Positions 1-12,084 are shown, counted from the first letter of the stretch. The stretch is 64,000 nt of DNA from Closterium sp. Naga37s-1 (GCA_947471745.1 CANJKZ010000777.1:3218001-3282000), one strand, 5' to 3'. Made by a program: numbers and translations. Notes: generated from the letters alone by a model not told the origin.

Positions 1-1
1 T

Positions 2-3000
2 TTCCTGTGGCCGTTTGCAGTGCAGTACGCTGCGCATCAGCTCAACCTCTGGCCCCGTGTCTCCGCTCCGCAGATCTCGCCCACACTGCGTTGGACGGGG
101 GAGGTTGGCGATGCGCCGGTGTTCCGGGTCTGGGGATGTCGAGCCTTTGTCCGCGATACGTCCGCGGACAAGCTCTCCTCCCGTGCCGTTCCCTGTGTCT
201 TCCTTGGCTTTGTCCCTGACGCGCCTGGCTGGCAGTTTTACCACCCCACCTCGCGCCGTGTCTTCCCCTCTCAGGACGTCACTTTTGACGAGTCGGTACC
301 CTTTTACCGTCTCTTCCCCTACCGCACTGCCCCGCTCCCCCCCCCCGCCGCTCTTCCTCACCCCAGGTGTCCCGTCGGTAGACCCCCTCCCTCCCCAGGG
401 TGCTGCTCCCTCAGGTGTGTCCCAGGTAGACCCGGTCGAGCCTGTCGAGGTAGCTGTCGACTCTGGTCCTGTGAGGGTCACTGAGCCTTGGGGTGCTGAG
501 ACAGAGGGTGCCGAGCCTGGGGGTGCTGAGCCTGGGGGTGTTGCGGCTGGGGGTGCTGAGCCTGAGGGTGCTGGACCTTAGGGTGCTGAGCCTGGGGGTG
601 CTGCGACTGGGGGTGCTGAGCCTGGGGGTGCTGCGCCTGGGGGTGTTGAGCCTAGAGGAGCTGAGACTGGGGGTTCTGAGACTGACCGTGCTGCGCCTGG
701 TGGCGCTCCCTCTTCACAGCAGCTGCGTGAGTGGTACTACCAGAGTAACAGCCTCCATCGTGGGGCTACTGGAGCTGGGGGTTCTGCTGGAGTTGGGGCT
801 GGTGGTCCTGTGGATGCAGTGTCGCGGCCGGAGCCTCCCTCCCCTCAGCGGCTACGTGAGTGGTACGCTCGGCGCTGCAGCCTCCGGAGTGGAGCTCCTA
901 GTGTTGAGGTGCCGCCCGCTGGAGGCCCTGCTGCTGCTGGAGGTCCTGGAGCTGCTGGAGGTGCTGCTGGTGCTGCTGGAGGTACTGGAGCTCCTGGAGG
1001 TGCTGCTGGTACTGGTCCTGCTGGAGGTGCTGCTGGTGCTGCTGGCGGTACTGGAGCTACTGGAGGTGCTGCAGGTGCTAGTCCTGCTGGCGGTACTGCT
1101 GGTGCTGCTGGAGGTACTGGTGCTGCTGGTACTGGGGCTGGTGGTGCTGCAGGTGCTGGAGCTGACGGTGCAGCTGGAGCTGGTCTGCTGGCGGTACTGG
1201 AGTTGACACTCCTGGAGCTGCTGGTGGTGCTGCGGGAGTTGGAGCTGCTGCTGGGGGTTCTGGTACTGTCTCTGCTGGTTCTGGGGGCACTTCACGGCCG
1301 CGGCCGTACTTCTTTCCGCTCCTTCAGCAGGTTCTTGGTCAGCCGCCTCCTCCTTGTCCTGCTCCCTCCTTAGAGTGTCCTCCGTCTGTCCAGTCACAGT
1401 CACAGTTACAGCCTGCCTCACCACTTCCTGGTCCTTCTCCCTACACTGGTCCAACAGGAGGTCTTACGGAGCGTCGTGAGCCTGAGTCTCGTCCTGTGTC
1501 GCCTGAGTCTCGTTATGCGTCACCTGTTCGTGCTGCTCGCATTGGTCGTCGTGCCCCGCGTGAGCGTCCTCCTACTGACCCCGGCACTCACCAGATGTCG
1601 CTTCGTCCTTCCACTGCTCCACAGCGTGTCCCGCTGCCTTCTCCTCCTGCGTCCTCTCTTCCTGTCCTTGCTGACCCGGAGTCTAACTCTCTTCGTGCTG
1701 CTAGTCCTACTGTCACACGTCTTCTGGCCACTGCTGTCACTGACCCTTCCTTTGAGTCAGCTGCTGCGTCTGCCTTAGTTGCTGAGCTTGTCGACTTTGC
1801 TACTCACTGTCGTCTAGACTACGCTGCGAGTCTTGTTGCTGAGTCTGAGTCTGTCTGTCCTCCGTCCGTCGGGGGTGAGTGTGCTGTTGGCACGGACGTC
1901 CTTGAGGACAGGCAGGAGGAGTTTGAGTGCTTTGCCGCTGCTGTACCTCATCTTGTGTCCATGCTGATTGCACCTGAGGGAGACCCGGATGCTCCAAACA
2001 TCCCGACCCCGCGCTCTTACGCTGAGGCGATCGCGGGTGAGTACTCCTCTCAGTGGCAGACAGCCATGGATGCAGAGATGGCATCCTGGAAGTCCACTGG
2101 CACTTACGTCGACGAGGTTCCCCCTCCTGGGGCAAACATCGTCAGTGGCATGTGGATTTTCAGGGTGAAGCGGCCGCCAGGTTCTCCGCCTGTCTTCAAG
2201 GCTCGTTACGTTGCTCGAGGCTTCAGACAGCGAGAGGGAGTAGACTTCTTCCAGACCTTCTCCCCCACCCCGAAGATGACCACTCTTCAGGTGCTACTGC
2301 ACGTTGCCACTCAGCGTGACTACGAGCTTCACTCTCTTGACTTCAGCACAGCTTTCTTGCAGGGCAGCCTGCACGAGGAGATCTGGCTGAGCCGCCCTCC
2401 TGGCTTCACTGGGTCGTTTCCTCCTGGTACCCAGTGGAGCCTCCGGCGGCCGGTCTACGGTCTCCGCCAGGCGCCACATGAGTGGCACGACACACTGAGG
2501 ACTACACTTGCGGCTCTTGGGTTCGCGCCTTCTACTGCTGACCCGTCGCTGTTTCTGCGCACCGACACTTCGCTGCCACCGTTCTACATCCTCGTGTACG
2601 TCGACGACTTGGTCTTTGCCACTGCTGACACTGAGGCTCTCGCCCACGTGAAGTCGGAGCTGCAGAAGATACACACGTGCACAGACCTGGGTGAACTGCG
2701 CAGCTACCTTGGCTTGAAGATCACCCGGGACAGAGCACGCCGCACCATCACACTGACTCAGTCACACATGGTGCAGCAGGTCCTTCAGCGCTTCGGCTTC
2801 ACCTGGTCCTCGGCACAGGCCACTCCTCTGGCTACAGGTCACTCGCTCTCAACTCCACCTTCGGACGAGTCCGTAGAGCCGAGTGGTCCTTACCCAGAGC
2901 TAGTTGGCTGCCTCATGTACCTGATGACTTGCACTCGTCCTGACCTTGCATACCCTCCTGGCCTTCTGGCTCGCTACGTGGCTCCTGGTCGGCACCGAAA

Positions 3001-3574
3001 GGTGCACATGGATGCTGCTAAGAGGGTACTGCGCTACTTGTGCAGTACATCAGGCATGGGGCTCGTGCTTGGAGGGAGGAGCTCAGTTGTCCTCACTGGG
3101 CACTCAGATGCTTCTTGGGTTGACGACCAGGCTACTCAGCGGTCGTCACAGGGTTACACCTTCAGTCTTGGCTCTGGTTCAGTTTCTTGGCGTTCTACTC
3201 GCTAGTCTTCAGTTCTCAGCTCCAGTTGTGAGGCTGAGATCTACGCCACAGCCATGGCTGCACAGGAGTTACGCTGGCTCACCTACCTGCTGACCGACTT
3301 GGGAGAGCGGCCTCGTTCTCCTCCAGTGCTGTACGTCGACAACAAGGCTGCCATTGCCTTGTGTGAGGAGCACAGACTGGAGCACTGAACGAAACACATC
3401 GCTCTGCGTTACTTCCTGGCTCGAGAGTTGCAGCAGCGTGGTCAGCTTCGTCTGCGTTACGTGGCCACTCAGGCCAACACTGCTGATATATTCACCAAGG
3501 CACTTCAGTCTGGTGATCATCAGCGTTTCTGCACTATGCTAGGGCTTGTGCCCACCTTCCCTCACTTGCTGTAG
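2..3574 (+). pseudogene. Element A pol remnant (IN C-terminus, linker, RT, RNase H)
   Basis: The reading frame opens in the integrase C-terminal part (FRVWGCRAFVRDTSADKLS, 121-180). It changes frame in a C10 run at 337-346, meets a TAG at 579-581, and changes frame again near 1190-1215. From about 1400 the frame carries a copia RT with DFSTAFLQG, YVDD (2597-2608) and the RNase H region, including SCEAEIYA and a DNKAAIAL-type motif. Further stops are a TAG at 3203-3205 and a TGA at 3386-3388. The natural terminator is the TAG at 3572-3574. At least five lesions make it non-coding. Confidence 0.9.
484..720 (+). repeat. 15-bp coding minisatellite in the IN-RT linker of A
   Basis: Imperfect tandem copies of a 15-bp unit (GCTGAGCCTGGGGGT) encode a Gly-Ala-Glu-Pro-Gly linker between the integrase and RT domains. 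The same kind of repeat occupies the same place in element I (43560-43745). It is followed by a longer Gly/Ala-rich stretch made of GGTGCTGCTGGA-like units up to about 1190. Confidence 0.85.
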
Positions 3575-3804
3575 GCTTTGCCTGTACTGTGATCTCTATA
3601 TATATATACCTGCATGCTTGCTTTGCTAGATCGAGATCACTGTGTTGTTTGTGATGCATATATGCCTCTGCATGTGAACTGGCCTTGTGGCCCTTTGCTT
3701 GTGCTCAGAGTGTGTGGTGACGTTGTGATCCACCCTGAGCTTGCTTTTTCTTTCTTGACTGGTCTTGTGACCCTTTGCTCTCCCCCACTTAGCCTATGGG
3801 GGTG

Positions 3805-3913
3805 TGTCAAACATTATATATGTTGCTAATGTGTAGGCTACAGTGGGTTAGCCTTTAGGGGGTACAATACTCTAGGGTTTCATACTAGTGCAATCACTTC
3901 ACTCATTCTGACA
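3805..3913 (+). repeat. 3' LTR of element A (109 bp)
   Basis: The LTR begins TGTCAAAC directly after the purine tract and ends ATTCTGACA. It aligns over most of its length with the LTRs of I (132 bp) and D (125 bp), which share the GTGTAGGCTA-AGTGGG, AGGGGGTACAA and AGGGTTTCATA blocks. The right edge is set by comparison with the D LTR end and by the resumption of element B gag sequence. Confidence 0.75.
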
Positions 3914-5307
3914 TCTTCATCCTCCTTCCATCCCACAGGTACGTAAAGCTGATTGTCGTGTGGCGAGCTTTCCCGCAATGTGATTGGTTGATTCCAATCT
4001 TGCTCGTCTTCATCGTACAGGTAGTAGTGGTCTTCAGTGAGAGGATTATTCCATCCTTCCTCTGGCTGAAGTAGTGATCCTTGAATCTCTTCTTCTTCAT
4101 CTGGTTCAGCGGTGCGACGGCACCGTGTCGCCATGTTCGCTATCACGTTTCTGGGAGCTCCTCCTTGAGATCCTTGTGTCTGCTGTGGTTGTTGCTGTGC
4201 AGGAGGGCGGAAGGTCTGTTGCTCAGACTGAGAATGACGAGTGTCTTGTCGGCCAACCCAGTTGTTGTGGTGAGTGGAATTCGGGTGGCGGTAGTTGGAT
4301 CGGGATTTGCATCGATCCGTTGAATGTCCGAAGACCTTGCATATTTTGCAGTAGTGGCGCCTTGGTTGTCGTCGCTCTTCACGGTTGTCTGCGTAGAAGG
4401 CGAGGCGCTCTCGGCGCGGCGCACAGCTTGTTCTGCTCGAGTCCATGTCCTGCTGTTCAGTCAGCAATGCGGCGCATAGTGCAGCTTCTGAGAGGGTTCC
4501 TCGTTGTCGGAGTAGCGCCTTACAGGGCTTCCACTCGGGCCCAAGTCCCTGGAGGATGATATTGACGAAGATCTCCTCCGAGATAGTACTTCCGTTCTTT
4601 ATGATTTGATCACGGATGTTCCGACAACGGTTGATGTAGCTGTTTGCTTTCTCCCCGTGCCCCATTTTGGTCTCCATGAGTTGTTGCAGGAGCCTCCTGG
4701 CAGTGACGGAATCCTTCGGCTGATATACTGGAGCGGCTCTCTCTTTGTAGGAGCAGATGCCGAGCTATTCTGCAGGTGTCATGTTGCGTAGCAGAACGCG
4801 GTACGCCATGAGGGACTCACTGTAGTATTGAGCCCGGGCGTCTTCGGTGTCTTCCACCGGTTTAGGGTAGGAACCGTCAAAGTAGTGGTAGATCTGCGCT
4901 GTCTGTAGGAGGAGCTCAAGCTCAAAACTCCATGTGTAGAAGTCCTTGCCGTCAAACGCAGCAGTTGTCTTGATTTTTGAAACGCTGAGAAAGCGAGTTT
5001 GCGCAGAGTTGATTGTTTCGTCGCTTGGACGGGGGGCAGTTGTTGCAGATTTGTCTGAGTCGAGGGAGAAGCCATGCGCGGCGTTATCGCGGCCTTTCGT
5101 GGCCGGTTGTCCAGGTTGAGCTGGTTGGGAAATGGTTCCCGCATCGCCTTTGCGCAAATCTTGGAGTTCTTTCTCCATGGTTGACAGTCGAGCGAATAAC
5201 TGCTCGAGTGCGACAGTGCCGATCGTGGTTGTCGCCTCATTTGTCGCAGCCAGGTTGGTTTGCCCTTCGGCCGTCAGATTCGCTTGGCCTCCGGATCCTC
5301 CGGCCAT
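3914..5307 (-). pseudogene. Element B gag with one in-frame stop
   Basis: The ATG at 5307 opens a gag with a low-complexity N-terminus, the FDGKDFYTWSFELELLL motif and a CCHC zinc knuckle (CKICKVFGHSTDRC, near 4295-4340 on the minus strand). The frame is interrupted by a TAG at 4765-4767 and continues in the same frame to the junction with the A LTR at about 3914. The last residues before the terminator at 3880 are read from the LTR of A. Gag would package element RNA in cytoplasmic particles; this copy is broken. Confidence 0.85.
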
Positions 5308-5359
5308 CTTGGTCTTAGAGCGTGTGCCACTCGCCGGGACTGGGTTCTTCTTTTTGTCT

Positions 5360-5688
5360 TGTTAGTAGTGAACTCAGGTCAGAGTGAATGTAAATGACTG
5401 AGATGGTAATGGCATGCATACATAGGGTTTATATAGAAATACAAAGGAATGCGAAACGACCTAGACTAGCCATGTACTCTAAGGGGTACATTCCCTTATT
5501 GCAGCGCGAGAACCAGTTTTAAACCTGTTCCCGCTCTTTTCATTTCAAATGTTTCTGCCTGCATCGGTCTTGATCAGACGGTTGCTGTGTCGCTTCGCCT
5601 CTTCTGACTCCTCGACTTCGTACTCGGTAGAGTCGGCTCCTGCAGCATACAGGAATGCCTTCTCATAAAACTTCATCTCGTAACACTT
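5360..5688 (-). repeat. Probable 5' LTR of element B
   Basis: The sequence TGTTAGTAGTGAACTCAGG (plus-strand reading) matches the inner end of the F LTR, TGTTGTAGGAACTCAGATC. Both share a downstream CTAGCCATGTACTCT-AGGGGT block followed by ATTCCCTTATT. The right limit is placed where the open frame of element H becomes convincing. No clear tRNA primer site was recognised next to it. Confidence 0.5.
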
Positions 5689-8358
5689 CCCTTCATTCCT
5701 GAAGCCAACACTGGCATATTCGACGAGGAGAATCGCCCACGCACGTACACCCACCAAGTCTACCGCCACAAGATTGACCCGGCATGGAAGGATCCTGACG
5801 CTAAAGACGAGCTGAGCGTCAAGGAAGAAAGAGACAAGGCCAGGGCAGAGAAGAAACAAAAGCTGTACGAGGACCGCATCGCGAAAGGCTGGAGCGAGGA
5901 GTCCGCACGACGAGGCGCATGGGGAGACGAAGACTACGAACCAAAAGAAGGCGCTACCTGGGGATCAGCAACTGGCGCTTGGGGAGCCAGCGGCAGCGGC
6001 ATGGTCACTACAGGAGGGTGGGGCACCATGGAAACAACTGAAGGTGATCTGACACAAGAAGAGCTGGATGAAGCAGAGCGTGAGATGCGAGCCGAGCGTG
6101 GAGAAGAATCACCACGTGTCGCCGTACCGCTCGGACGACCCCCTCGCACTCCTTCACCTCCCCACTCACCCTTCAGATGGCAAAGCGTATGGACGGAGAT
6201 TGAGGAGGGGAACACACCGACAACTCCCCCGCGAGACTCACTTGGTCCAATCTCTCGCCCCGATCCATTTGCTCGCTTCATTGAGGGCACGAGGACACCG
6301 CTGAACATCATCCCCGATCGCGAATTCCTCGCCCTCTACCTCACGACGGCACCTGCAGAAGGAGAGACAGCAACAGAAGCAGAGGCAGAGGAGGCAGAAG
6401 ACGAAGCAGAAGCAGGAGAAGAGGAAGAACCCCAACTCCACATCTCGCAAGAAACGGAGGCGGAAGCAGTGGAGCATCACGCACGCTACATACGCACCAG
6501 CGGTATTCACGCAGAGGACGACCTCTGGCACCAGCGACTCAACCACCCCTCGCGCCAGACCCTCGCCAACTGCCTCCGCGCCAAAGTCTTCCTCCCAGGA
6601 GCACTCCTACGCCCCGATGGCACTGAACCGCACAACACCCCACACCCAATCACCTGCACTGTCTGCCCCATAGCAGCCCTCTCTCACAGCGCCTATCCCT
6701 CTCTGGAACCCAGCACCAACCGCTACAAGAAACTGCAAAAGGTATACAGCGATTTCATCGTGCTCACCTGCGATGGGCTCAACGGCGAAAAATACACGCT
6801 GACTTTCATTGACGCCTACTCGCGCCACGTCTGGATCGCCAACGTCGATGCCCGCTCCAAGGCCCCAGAAGTCTTCCGCATCTGGCTTGCACACGCACAG
6901 CGGCAGTCGGGGAGGAAGCTGAAAATCTGGCAGAGCGACGGCGCCAAGGAGTTCCGCAGTAACGAACTGGAGAGCGTTCTCACCGAGAAGGGGATCAGGC
7001 ATGAGATTTCCCTCCCCTACGCTCACCAGCAGCAAGGCGTCGCGGAGAGGGTTAACCGCACTCTCATGACGAAAGTGCGCGCCCTCATGAACCAGTCCGG
7101 CCCGCCCAAGAAGTTCTGGCCCCACGCCATGAATCACGCGGTGCGCCTGCACAACCTCCTCTCCACCACGGCCAACAGGGATAACCTTTCCCCGCACATG
7201 AAGTGGACTGGCTCAAGGGGAGACCCCTCTATGCTGAGGGTTTGGGGGTGCATGGTGCAGTACCGACCGACTTCGGCAACAATCGGCAAGTTTGCTCAAC
7301 GGGCACGCTGGGGCATCCATCTAGGGCTCAGCAACGAGCACAAGGGTTGGCTCATTCTTGACATTGACACCAAGGAGATCGTACCCGCGCGCAACATTCT
7401 CTGCTACGAACGACTCACCTTGAAGCTGTGGATCGAAGATGAACGGCGCAACGAAGCTCGCGGCTACGTCAACAGCGGTCGCAGCTTTGCATCTCCAGAA
7501 GACGCTGCAGCAGCAGCAGGGTTCGATCGCGACGCCACCGACGATCATCCCGGCGTTCCACCTCGCCCTCGCACGGACGATGACAACGACGACAGCGACG
7601 ACGCGCCCGCACCTGGACATCCCATCGCCAAGGCGAACCGAGCACATCCTCACCTGGCCACGAGAGCGACGATGACTATGTGGTGGAAGTCCCCATCACC
7701 GACACCGCGGACACCACGAATGTGTCAGGTCTACAGCTGCTCGGCCTGCACACCTCAGTCTCTACTCTCGTCCGCGCTGTCGAACCAAAGAACCCGTGCC
7801 AAGCCCTAACCGGGCCTCACGCCAAGGAGTGGCGTGCAGCGATGGACGCTGAGCTGAAGGCGCTGGAGTCTCGTGATACATGGGTCCTCGTCGATCGCGC
7901 AGCAGTGAAGGGGAGAAGGGTGCTAAGCGGAAAGTGGCTAAGTGGCAAGTCAGAGGATCAGGTGCATCACTCTCTCTTCTACAGAGTCGGAATACATCGC
8001 TGCAGTGGAGGCTGGAAAGGAAGCCCGAAAGCTTCGTTATCTGATGTCAGAATTTCGCATGCTTGACGAGACGTCACCAACGATTATCCACGTCGACAAC
8101 CAATCTGCGATTTCTGTGTCTGAAGGAATGGGGCCGAAGGGAAAGCTGAAACACATGGAGCGGCGCTACATGTGGCTGCAGAGCATGGTGAAACGTCGCA
8201 AGCTGAAGCTGCAGTACATCTTGACGATCGAGCAGCCGGCAGATTACTTGACGAAAGCACTTCATTTCCCTGCGTTCGACAAGTTCTTTGCGAAAGTTGG
8301 TCAAGTAAGGCTCTCGACAAAGGGGAGCTGCGCAGAGAGTCCTCTCGAGGAGGAATAG
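5689..8358 (+). pseudogene. Element H integrase plus RNase H, reverse transcriptase deleted
   Basis: An open frame from about 5689 (charged linker, then ATG 6001) covers the integrase. It shows the HHCC zinc region (LWHQRLNHPS to CTVCPIA, about 6525-6670) and the D, D, E core: TFIDAYSRHVW, WQSDGAKEF and HQQQGVAERVNRTL. The frame shifts near 7640-7670. It continues into the conserved pre-RT segment (EWRAAMDAELKALE), breaks off at GKW (about 7935), and resumes in another frame at RNase H (ASQRIRCITLSSTESEYIA, 7945 on; VDNQSAISVSEG). Roughly 1 kb of RT is missing. The terminator is at 8356-8358. Confidence 0.9.
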
Positions 8359-8539
8359 GTGCCATGAACCTTTCATGGCTGGTGCGGTGATGGTGTGTGC
8401 GAATTGCAGAGTTCTTCAATTCTTGTGTGTTTTCTTTTTTGCATGTTTTCTTTCATTCTTTCTTTATGTTCTGTTCTGGTGTGTGGTGTAGACGGGTCAA
8501 TTTTCTCTGCGACGACCATGCATGATCAATGCAGGGGAG

Positions 8540-9221
8540 TGTTGAGCTGGCATTGACCCTGCAGAAGATGGTCGTCGCCTTCTGCAGGGGAGCGAAATTC
8601 TGCCGAAGCAAACTCTGCAGTGGTCAGCGCGGAGGTCTGCAGCAGAGAGAAATCTGCAGAAGCGGAAAGTAGGTTTCGCTGCAGAAGCAGGCGCATCTGC
8701 AGAAATCGGGTCTGCAGAGGAGGGCGCATCTGCAGAAGCGGATTTCTGCAGAAGAGCGCGTCCTCTACCGACGAACCTCCCCGGCGTGAAAACGCGATCG
8801 TTTCTGAACTTTTGCGTGGGAATTTCGGAACATTGCGGGACATTGGGAAATTCACCCCCGGAACAGTGCGTGAACTTGGGGTGTTCAATCTGGGGGTGAA
8901 TTGAACCACCTGCACAATCTGAACCTGGTGCACGTTTTCGTAACTATGAAAACGTGCATTACAGAAGCTGTTTTAAACAACCTAAACAGTTAAAATAACT
9001 ACTTTTAAGTAGGTAAAAATTACCAACTAAGCATGTGTTGTAATTTTCACCTGCCGATGCTGACTTGGCAAAGCGCAGCTAAGTGGTAGTTATCTAAACG
9101 TTCTGGTGACAACGTTCTCTTGTTAGGTTCAGTGGTTGGGTAGTTCTTTACCCCTTGTATTCTATCTTTCATTCTATTCTTGTGAATTTTCTTTGTGTGC
9201 CAACTCTGTGTCTTTCCAACA
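8540..9221 (+). repeat. 3' LTR of element H
   Basis: It starts TGTTGAGCTGG after a GCAGGGGAG purine tract and ends TTTCCAACA. The first 230 bp are built of CTGCAGAAG-rich degenerate repeats (about 8560-8760). No partner LTR is present, so age cannot be estimated. Confidence 0.75.
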
Positions 9222-9539
9222 CTTAACCAAATTTTCTCCTTTAGTGAACAACAAAGATTGCGTGGCTGCAGAAGACAACTTTTCGTAGAGCTCCAACTCC
9301 CGTTAGAGCAGAAACCTCGGCACTTTGGAGCTACATAGATTGCTGCGGCTCACGGGAACCCGGCTCCCCCCGTTATAAGCGCCCTCGCACAGTCACATTG
9401 ACGTTACTACTACATTTGAGCTTCTTCTATTCGCCTTCGTGCTTCTGATCATACGATGGCTGCTGGAAGAGAGCTTCTTGCACTCGTTTCTCGGAATCGG
9501 GAGTGCTAGTAACCCGGATGTTGCTTGCATCACGAATGC
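9222..9539. other. Spacer upstream of the GT47 remnant
   Basis: No coding frame or RNA gene is recognised here. It would include the promoter and 5' leader of the GT47 gene if that gene ever began near 9540. It holds one copy of TTATAAGCGC (9373-9382), the motif clustered in the MITE at 39148. Confidence 0.4.
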
Positions 9540-10085
9540 AGCCCAAGGGAAAAAAACAGCTGAATCAAGCGCAGCAACAAGAACTACAGGAGGAGGAGGA
9601 GAAGCTATCGATTAACCACGTGCAGCTGTTCAATTAGGAGGAGGAGGAGGGCGGCGAAACGGAGCAAGAGAGCGGTGCAGCAGCGACGCGGCCGTTCGTG
9701 TACGTGTATGACCTGGGGGAGCAGCTGACGTCCAAGGTGCTGAGCTGGAGCTGGAGTGGTACTCGGAGTAGTACGACCTGGAGAAGCACTTAACAGAGAT
9801 GCTTATGAGCTGTACAGACAACCCCGTGCGCACCATGGACCCCGAGCAGGCGTCTCTATTCTTCGTGCCCTTCTACGTGCCGCGCTACCTCTTCTCCTTC
9901 TTCCATAATGACCAGAAGAACATGTGCCAATGCATCGCGAAGAGCTCACGGGTGGGTCAAGTGCGGTGCATTTGGTAGTAAGGCAAGCAACCCTACACTC
10001 GTGCCCTTCTACGTGTCGCGCTACCTCTTCTCCTTTCTTCCACAACGATTGGACGAATATGCGGCAATGCATCAAGAAGAGCTCA
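9540..10085 (+). other. GT47 exon 1 and a tail copy
   Basis: A possible ATG at 9538-9540 leads to a Gln/Glu-rich N-terminus, then RPFVYVYDLGEQL (9690-9728) and DPEQASLFFVPFYVPRYLFSF (9838-9900). The exon ends AAGAGCTCACGG/GTGGGT at about 9953. Downstream at 9999-10085 its last 87 bp recur (LVPFYVSRYLFSF to KKSS) with the same GTGGGT donor. The gene frame is already broken here by stops and a shift. Confidence 0.7.
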
Positions 10086-10099
10086 AGGGTGGGTGGCGG

Positions 10100-10700
10100 T
10101 GGTGAGGCGCGGTAATTATCACTGGTAGTGCAGGCAAAGGGCGTTGTATCTTGTGTACAAAAGCCTTTTTTTTTTTTATCAAAGAAGCATCATCATGCGC
10201 ATCACACCTGCATGTGCAGGTGCATCAAGGGCTAGCGGTAATTTTGTTTGTGGGGGTCGTAAGAACAGCAGCCATGCTTAGTACTTCTCAGGCGAGAGTC
10301 GGCTCTTCGGTAAATTTAGAGAAACAGCCATGCGTAGAGTGCGTGAATTATGAAACGAGTTGTTTGTGAGAGAGGCGGGAGCAGAGGGTGCTGTCTGCCC
10401 AATGGCCATGCAAGTCATTCTTGCCTTGCCTTGCTAACTGCCTGTTGTTCTGCAAGTCATTCTTGTCTTGCCACACATGCATACCTCCACTCACTCGGGT
10501 GACAAAGTTCGGGCCGAATCCGGATCTTGCAATTTTGGCAAGGCTTGCCAGCCACCTACACCCCAGCCACAACTGTACCTTCCCCACTCACCCTCTCACT
10601 GCCTTCCTATTCTTGCTCCTACTCCCCATTTCTCTTCCTTGCCCGACCTTCCACCATTGCCCAACCCCATTTCCCCCTTCCCCCTCGGACCCCCCTGGCG
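10100..10700 (+). other. GT47 intron 1
   Basis: There is no gene-like frame in this stretch. It holds a T-run, an AT-balanced middle and a pyrimidine-rich 3' end (10565-10700) suited to a 3' splice site. Confidence 0.5.
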
Positions 10701-10710
10701 TGGACAAAAG

Positions 10711-10913
10711 TCCTGAAAGCCGTCCGCACCACCTTCCCCTACTTCAATCGCACCAACGGCCGAGATCACTTTGGCATCCTGACGCTCGATCACGGCCGTT
10801 GCCACTCGCTCATGTTTGTGGATCCACGGCTGGTGGGCGAGATGTTCTTTGTCACGTACATTGGAGACAAACTCGTGCGCAGTGACCATGCCGGCAGCGA
10901 CCCCAGCATGCAG
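10711..10913 (+). other. GT47 exon 2
   Basis: One open block reads VLKAVRTTFPYFNRTNGRDH then FGILTLDHGRCHSL, which is the GRDH region typical of GT47 enzymes. It ends ATGCAG/GTAACT (donor at 10914). This exon carries no stop. Its acceptor is probably the AG at 10709-10710. Confidence 0.75.
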
Positions 10914-11120
10914 GTAACTTCTGAGGAAATCAGATAAACATGAGGATATTACCATTCGTTGTAACATGCATACTTCAGCATGCGATTTCTCCAATGTCCC
11001 CTCTCCTCCCCTCCATTCCCTCGATCTCCTCCCATCCCCTCCCATACCCTCCATTGCCTACTATGCGCCGGCCCGCTAAATCCTGCGTACTTGGTTTAGC
11101 CACGTGATAAAAGTTGGATC

Positions 11121-11136
11121 TTAAGACGTCTCAAAA
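11121..11136. repeat. Palindromic motif copy, imperfect (intron of GT47)
   Basis: TTAAGACGTCTCAAAA has the ACGT centre and CTCAAA arm of the motif seen perfect at 24291. It lies between two related 20-bp segments (CCTGCGTACTTGGTTTAGCC at about 11083 and CCTACATACTGGGTTTAGCC at about 11146). Confidence 0.6.
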
Positions 11137-11224
11137 CCTGCTACATCCTACATACTGGGTTTAGCCTCATCCAGGATAGGCAAACCTCATCCACTCCACA
11201 CACCCCCCCTGCCTCCCCCGCCAT

Positions 11225-12043
11225 TGTTATAGTCACAATAGGCTTGAATGTGCCTAAAACGAAAGATAGAGAGCACAGACGGATTTCTGCACAGCGGCTT
11301 CAAACGTTGATAGCGTTCTGCTCACAGCTGCAAATGACTTGATTCAAATTGGATCTGGAGCGTCTTCACGTCGTCTATAATTAGCAATTTAGATTGCACG
11401 ATTTGATAAAGAATGGACGACACAGCGTCGGTTTGAACGAACGGTACTATGGCAGCCACTATAGTCTTAGAACACAAGATAGGAAGAGTTACGAGTTGGG
11501 AATGACTCCCAGCTCCTACAAACCCCAAGAGCCGAGGTACAGTGATATGGAACAGTGCCACACTGTCCCCAACCACGAAGGGTCTCGAAACTACCCTTCA
11601 CTAGGGCCTACACCAAGTGAAATGTTACACTACACAAAGTAATGTAACTATCTTCAATATCTTGAGGTGTACCCTTTTGGCAAGCTTCGAAATCACTTGA
11701 GGCTTGACACCAAGGCTCGGGCTCTTCATCACAAACTCATCCTTGAGTTCTTGATGGGTCTGCTGCACACACCTGCGACATGCCGAACGTTCGACACAGG
11801 ACAAAATAGAAACCGCGCACGACAAAATAGAAACCGCGCGCGAGACACAAACGACCGCGTAACACGCGTCTAGCGATAACTCGCTATTGACTCGACACAC
11901 ACACTCGACATCATGACTCAACATTCACACACAATTATAAGCATGAAATATATATTATCCCATGCCCTCATACCATTCCATACACACCCACATTCACGCA
12001 CACGGACAACAAGCCGAGTGCAAACCGTAGGGTTGCACCAACA
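11225..12043 (-). repeat. 3' LTR of element C
   Basis: This 819-bp TG...CA repeat reads TGTTGGTGCAACC to GACTATAACA in element sense. The polypurine tract GAGGGGGAGTT (complement of 12044-12054) immediately precedes it in element sense. A solo copy of the same LTR is at 39970-48206. Confidence 0.95.
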
Positions 12044-12084
12044 AACTCCCCCTCGGATTGTTGGCCTTAGGATATGTTGCTCTC

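Larger units (their letters stand above)
1..3913 (+). mobile_element. Ty1/copia retrotransposon A, 3' part, short LTR
   Basis: The plus-strand element is cut by the window edge inside the integrase. It continues through linker, reverse transcriptase and RNase H to a 3' UTR (3575-3804), a purine tract ending CTATGGGGGTG, and a 109-bp 3' LTR. Its proteins and LTR are clearly related to elements I and D in this window, which share the same order and a similarly short LTR. It lies in the distal gag region of minus-strand element B, so B is the older insertion. The 5' LTR and any target duplication are outside the window. Confidence 0.9.
3914..5688 (-). mobile_element. Ty1/copia element B fragment (5' LTR and gag)
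   Basis: On the minus strand a 5' LTR-like block (5360-5688) is followed by gag, which runs into the 3' end of element A. Protease to RNase H are not present to the left within the window. Gag resembles that of E (shared FDGKDF-TWSFELEL and zinc-knuckle region), and the LTR resembles that of F, so B, E and F are one lineage. The right edge against H is uncertain. Confidence 0.7.
5689..9221 (+). mobile_element. Ty1/copia element H, gag-less and RT-deleted, 682-bp 3' LTR
   Basis: The plus-strand element begins abruptly inside a charged gag-integrase linker, carries a complete integrase, and jumps from the first residues of RT to RNase H. It ends with a polypurine tract (GCAGGGGAG) and one LTR of TG...CA form. 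It cannot make RT and has no 5' LTR in the window. Confidence 0.85.
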
